From positions 1-64,000 of the forward strand of contig JBKHHW010000001.1 of assembly GCA_046538945.1 (NCBI GenBank): a stretch of DNA of 64,000 bases. The letters are read 5' to 3'. This DNA comes from JAEZKC01 sp046538945 (lineage in GTDB: Bacteria; Fibrobacterota; Chitinivibrionia; Chitinivibrionales; Chitinispirillaceae). This document shows, one piece after another, positions 63,240-64,000 of the stretch (position 1 is its first letter; every line of letters begins with the position of its first letter). Under the pieces are notes generated by a model, which made no database searches, was not told the origin of the DNA, and was given only the letters and a program-made list of their open reading frames with translations. Position numbers and translations under genes: made by a program.

Positions 63240-64000
63240 GTGATCAGCAGCAAAAAATACAACCTGGACAGCTGTAGTGATGTGAAAGCGTTCCGTGAAC
63301 AGATACTATCCTTTTACAGTCAAAACGGAAGAGATCTGCCGTGGCGAAAGGATTTCGATTCTTATCGTATTTTCATCTCCGAAATCATGCTCCAGCAGAC
63401 TCAGGTTGAACGGGTCAGATGCAAATTTATTCAGTTTGTGAAAGAAATTCCTGATTTCGAATCTCTTGCCAGAGCGGGCATGAATACAATCTACCCACTG
63501 TGGCAGGGTTTGGGGTACAACAGGCGTGCGCTTGCTCTCAGGAATGCTGCACTATTGATAGTTGATCAGCACAAAGGCATACTCCCCGACACCCCCGAAG
63601 AGCTTGTCAGACTCCCCGGGATCGGTCCCGCTACCGGGGCGTCCATTACTGCATTTGCGTACAACAAGCCGGTCGTTTTTCTGGAAACGAACATCAGAAC
63701 AGTGCTTATACACCATTTCTTTCCCGACCACGATCGAGTCCATGACAGAGATCTCTTCAAGACCGCGGAAAAGGTTCTCGACAGAAGAAATCCGAGGATC
63801 TGGTATTCAGCCCTGATGGACTATGGAACAGTTCTGAAAAAGGAGGTGGGGAATCTGTCCGGAAAAAGTCTTCAGTTTAAAAAACAGTCTCCATTCAAAG
63901 GGTCGAACCGGCAGCTTCGGGGAGCGATACTGAAGATGCTTAATGAAACGGGCAGTGTTTCGATGGACAAGTTGACGGAAAAGGTCAACAGACCCTACGG
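63240..64000 (+). CDS. MutY-like A/G adenine glycosylase (partial, no Fe-S cysteines seen)
   Basis: An incomplete gene (253 codons visible, runs off the window). GTG start with AGGA about 12 bases upstream. It has GRDLPWRKDFDSYRIFISE, EIMLQQTQVERV and a helix-hairpin-helix LPGIGPATGASITAF with the VFLETNIRTV segment, as in MutY/HhH-GPD base excision enzymes that remove adenine opposite 8-oxoguanine. After MDYGTVLKKEV the usual four-cysteine Fe-S motif is replaced by NLSGKSLQFKKQ and FKGSNRQLRG, so it belongs to the cluster-less type. Confidence 0.85.
   Translation, partial: MISSKKYNLDSCSDVKAFREQILSFYSQNGRDLPWRKDFDSYRIFISEIMLQQTQVERVRCKFIQFVKEIPDFESLARAGMNTIYPLWQGLGYNRRALALRNAALLIVDQHKGILPDTPEELVRLPGIGPATGASITAFAYNKPVVFLETNIRTVLIHHFFPDHDRVHDRDLFKTAEKVLDRRNPRIWYSALMDYGTVLKKEVGNLSGKSLQFKKQSPFKGSNRQLRGAILKMLNETGSVSMDKLTEKVNRPY

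Overview
The window reads as chromosomal core DNA from a Gram-negative bacterium. Signs of an outer membrane are kdsA (Kdo synthesis), a TolC/RND/adaptor efflux operon, beta-barrel-like secreted proteins and lipoproteins. spoVG, FeoAB iron uptake, an archaeal/eukaryotic-type ProRS, a eukaryotic-type HisA and several DUF5683-like proteins point to a non-proteobacterial, probably anaerobic lineage. A member of the FCB group such as Fibrobacterota (Chitinivibrionia-like) would fit, but this is inference, not proof. I see no rRNA, CRISPR array, insertion sequence or prophage.

Layout. 0.2-4.7 kb: tandem TrkA-C membrane paralogues, a DUF389 protein, a GNAT enzyme, a YaiI-family protein and a barrel-like protein. 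4.8-8.8 kb: an iron operon (fur, a Fur-FeoA fusion, feoA, feoB, a small Cys-rich membrane protein) with a strong promoter and a palindromic operator. 8.9-17.2 kb: glycosyltransferases, a PAP2 phosphatase, proS, a stand-alone AICAR transformylase, lysA and a nitroreductase. 17.3-25.9 kb: a barrel/TPR protein and the RND efflux operon. 26-31 kb: rlmN, tRNA-Leu, secG, tpiA, pgk, gap. 31.2-41 kb: kdsA, apbE, eukaryotic-type hisA, a MORN lipoprotein, PBP4-type peptidase, nrdR, a DUF5683-like pair, dapB-dapA. 41-44.3 kb: rplI-rpsR-rpsF, pth, rplY, tRNA-Gln, spoVG. 44.5-47.7 kb: argF and a KaiC-like ATPase module with two small membrane proteins and two response regulators. 47.7-55.7 kb: uvrA, adk, a GT2 enzyme, nadE, gpmI. 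56-62.5 kb: a signalling/envelope cluster (TssB-TssC-like fused sheath protein, LysM-FecR protein, CHASE2-Ser/Thr kinase, FHA protein, membrane lytic transglycosylase). 62.7-64 kb: a PPC-domain protein and a MutY-like glycosylase cut by the window edge.

The most unusual region is 56-62.5 kb. A polypeptide resembling both T6SS sheath subunits in one chain sits beside a kinase, a phosphothreonine reader and a peptidoglycan lyase. The FHA and transglycosylase frames are joined by an A10 run that would permit a -1 shift. The KaiC-like module at 45.5-47.7 kb and the Fur-FeoA fusion with a duplicated palindrome are the next most interesting. All functional calls come from reading motifs by eye; no database search was run.
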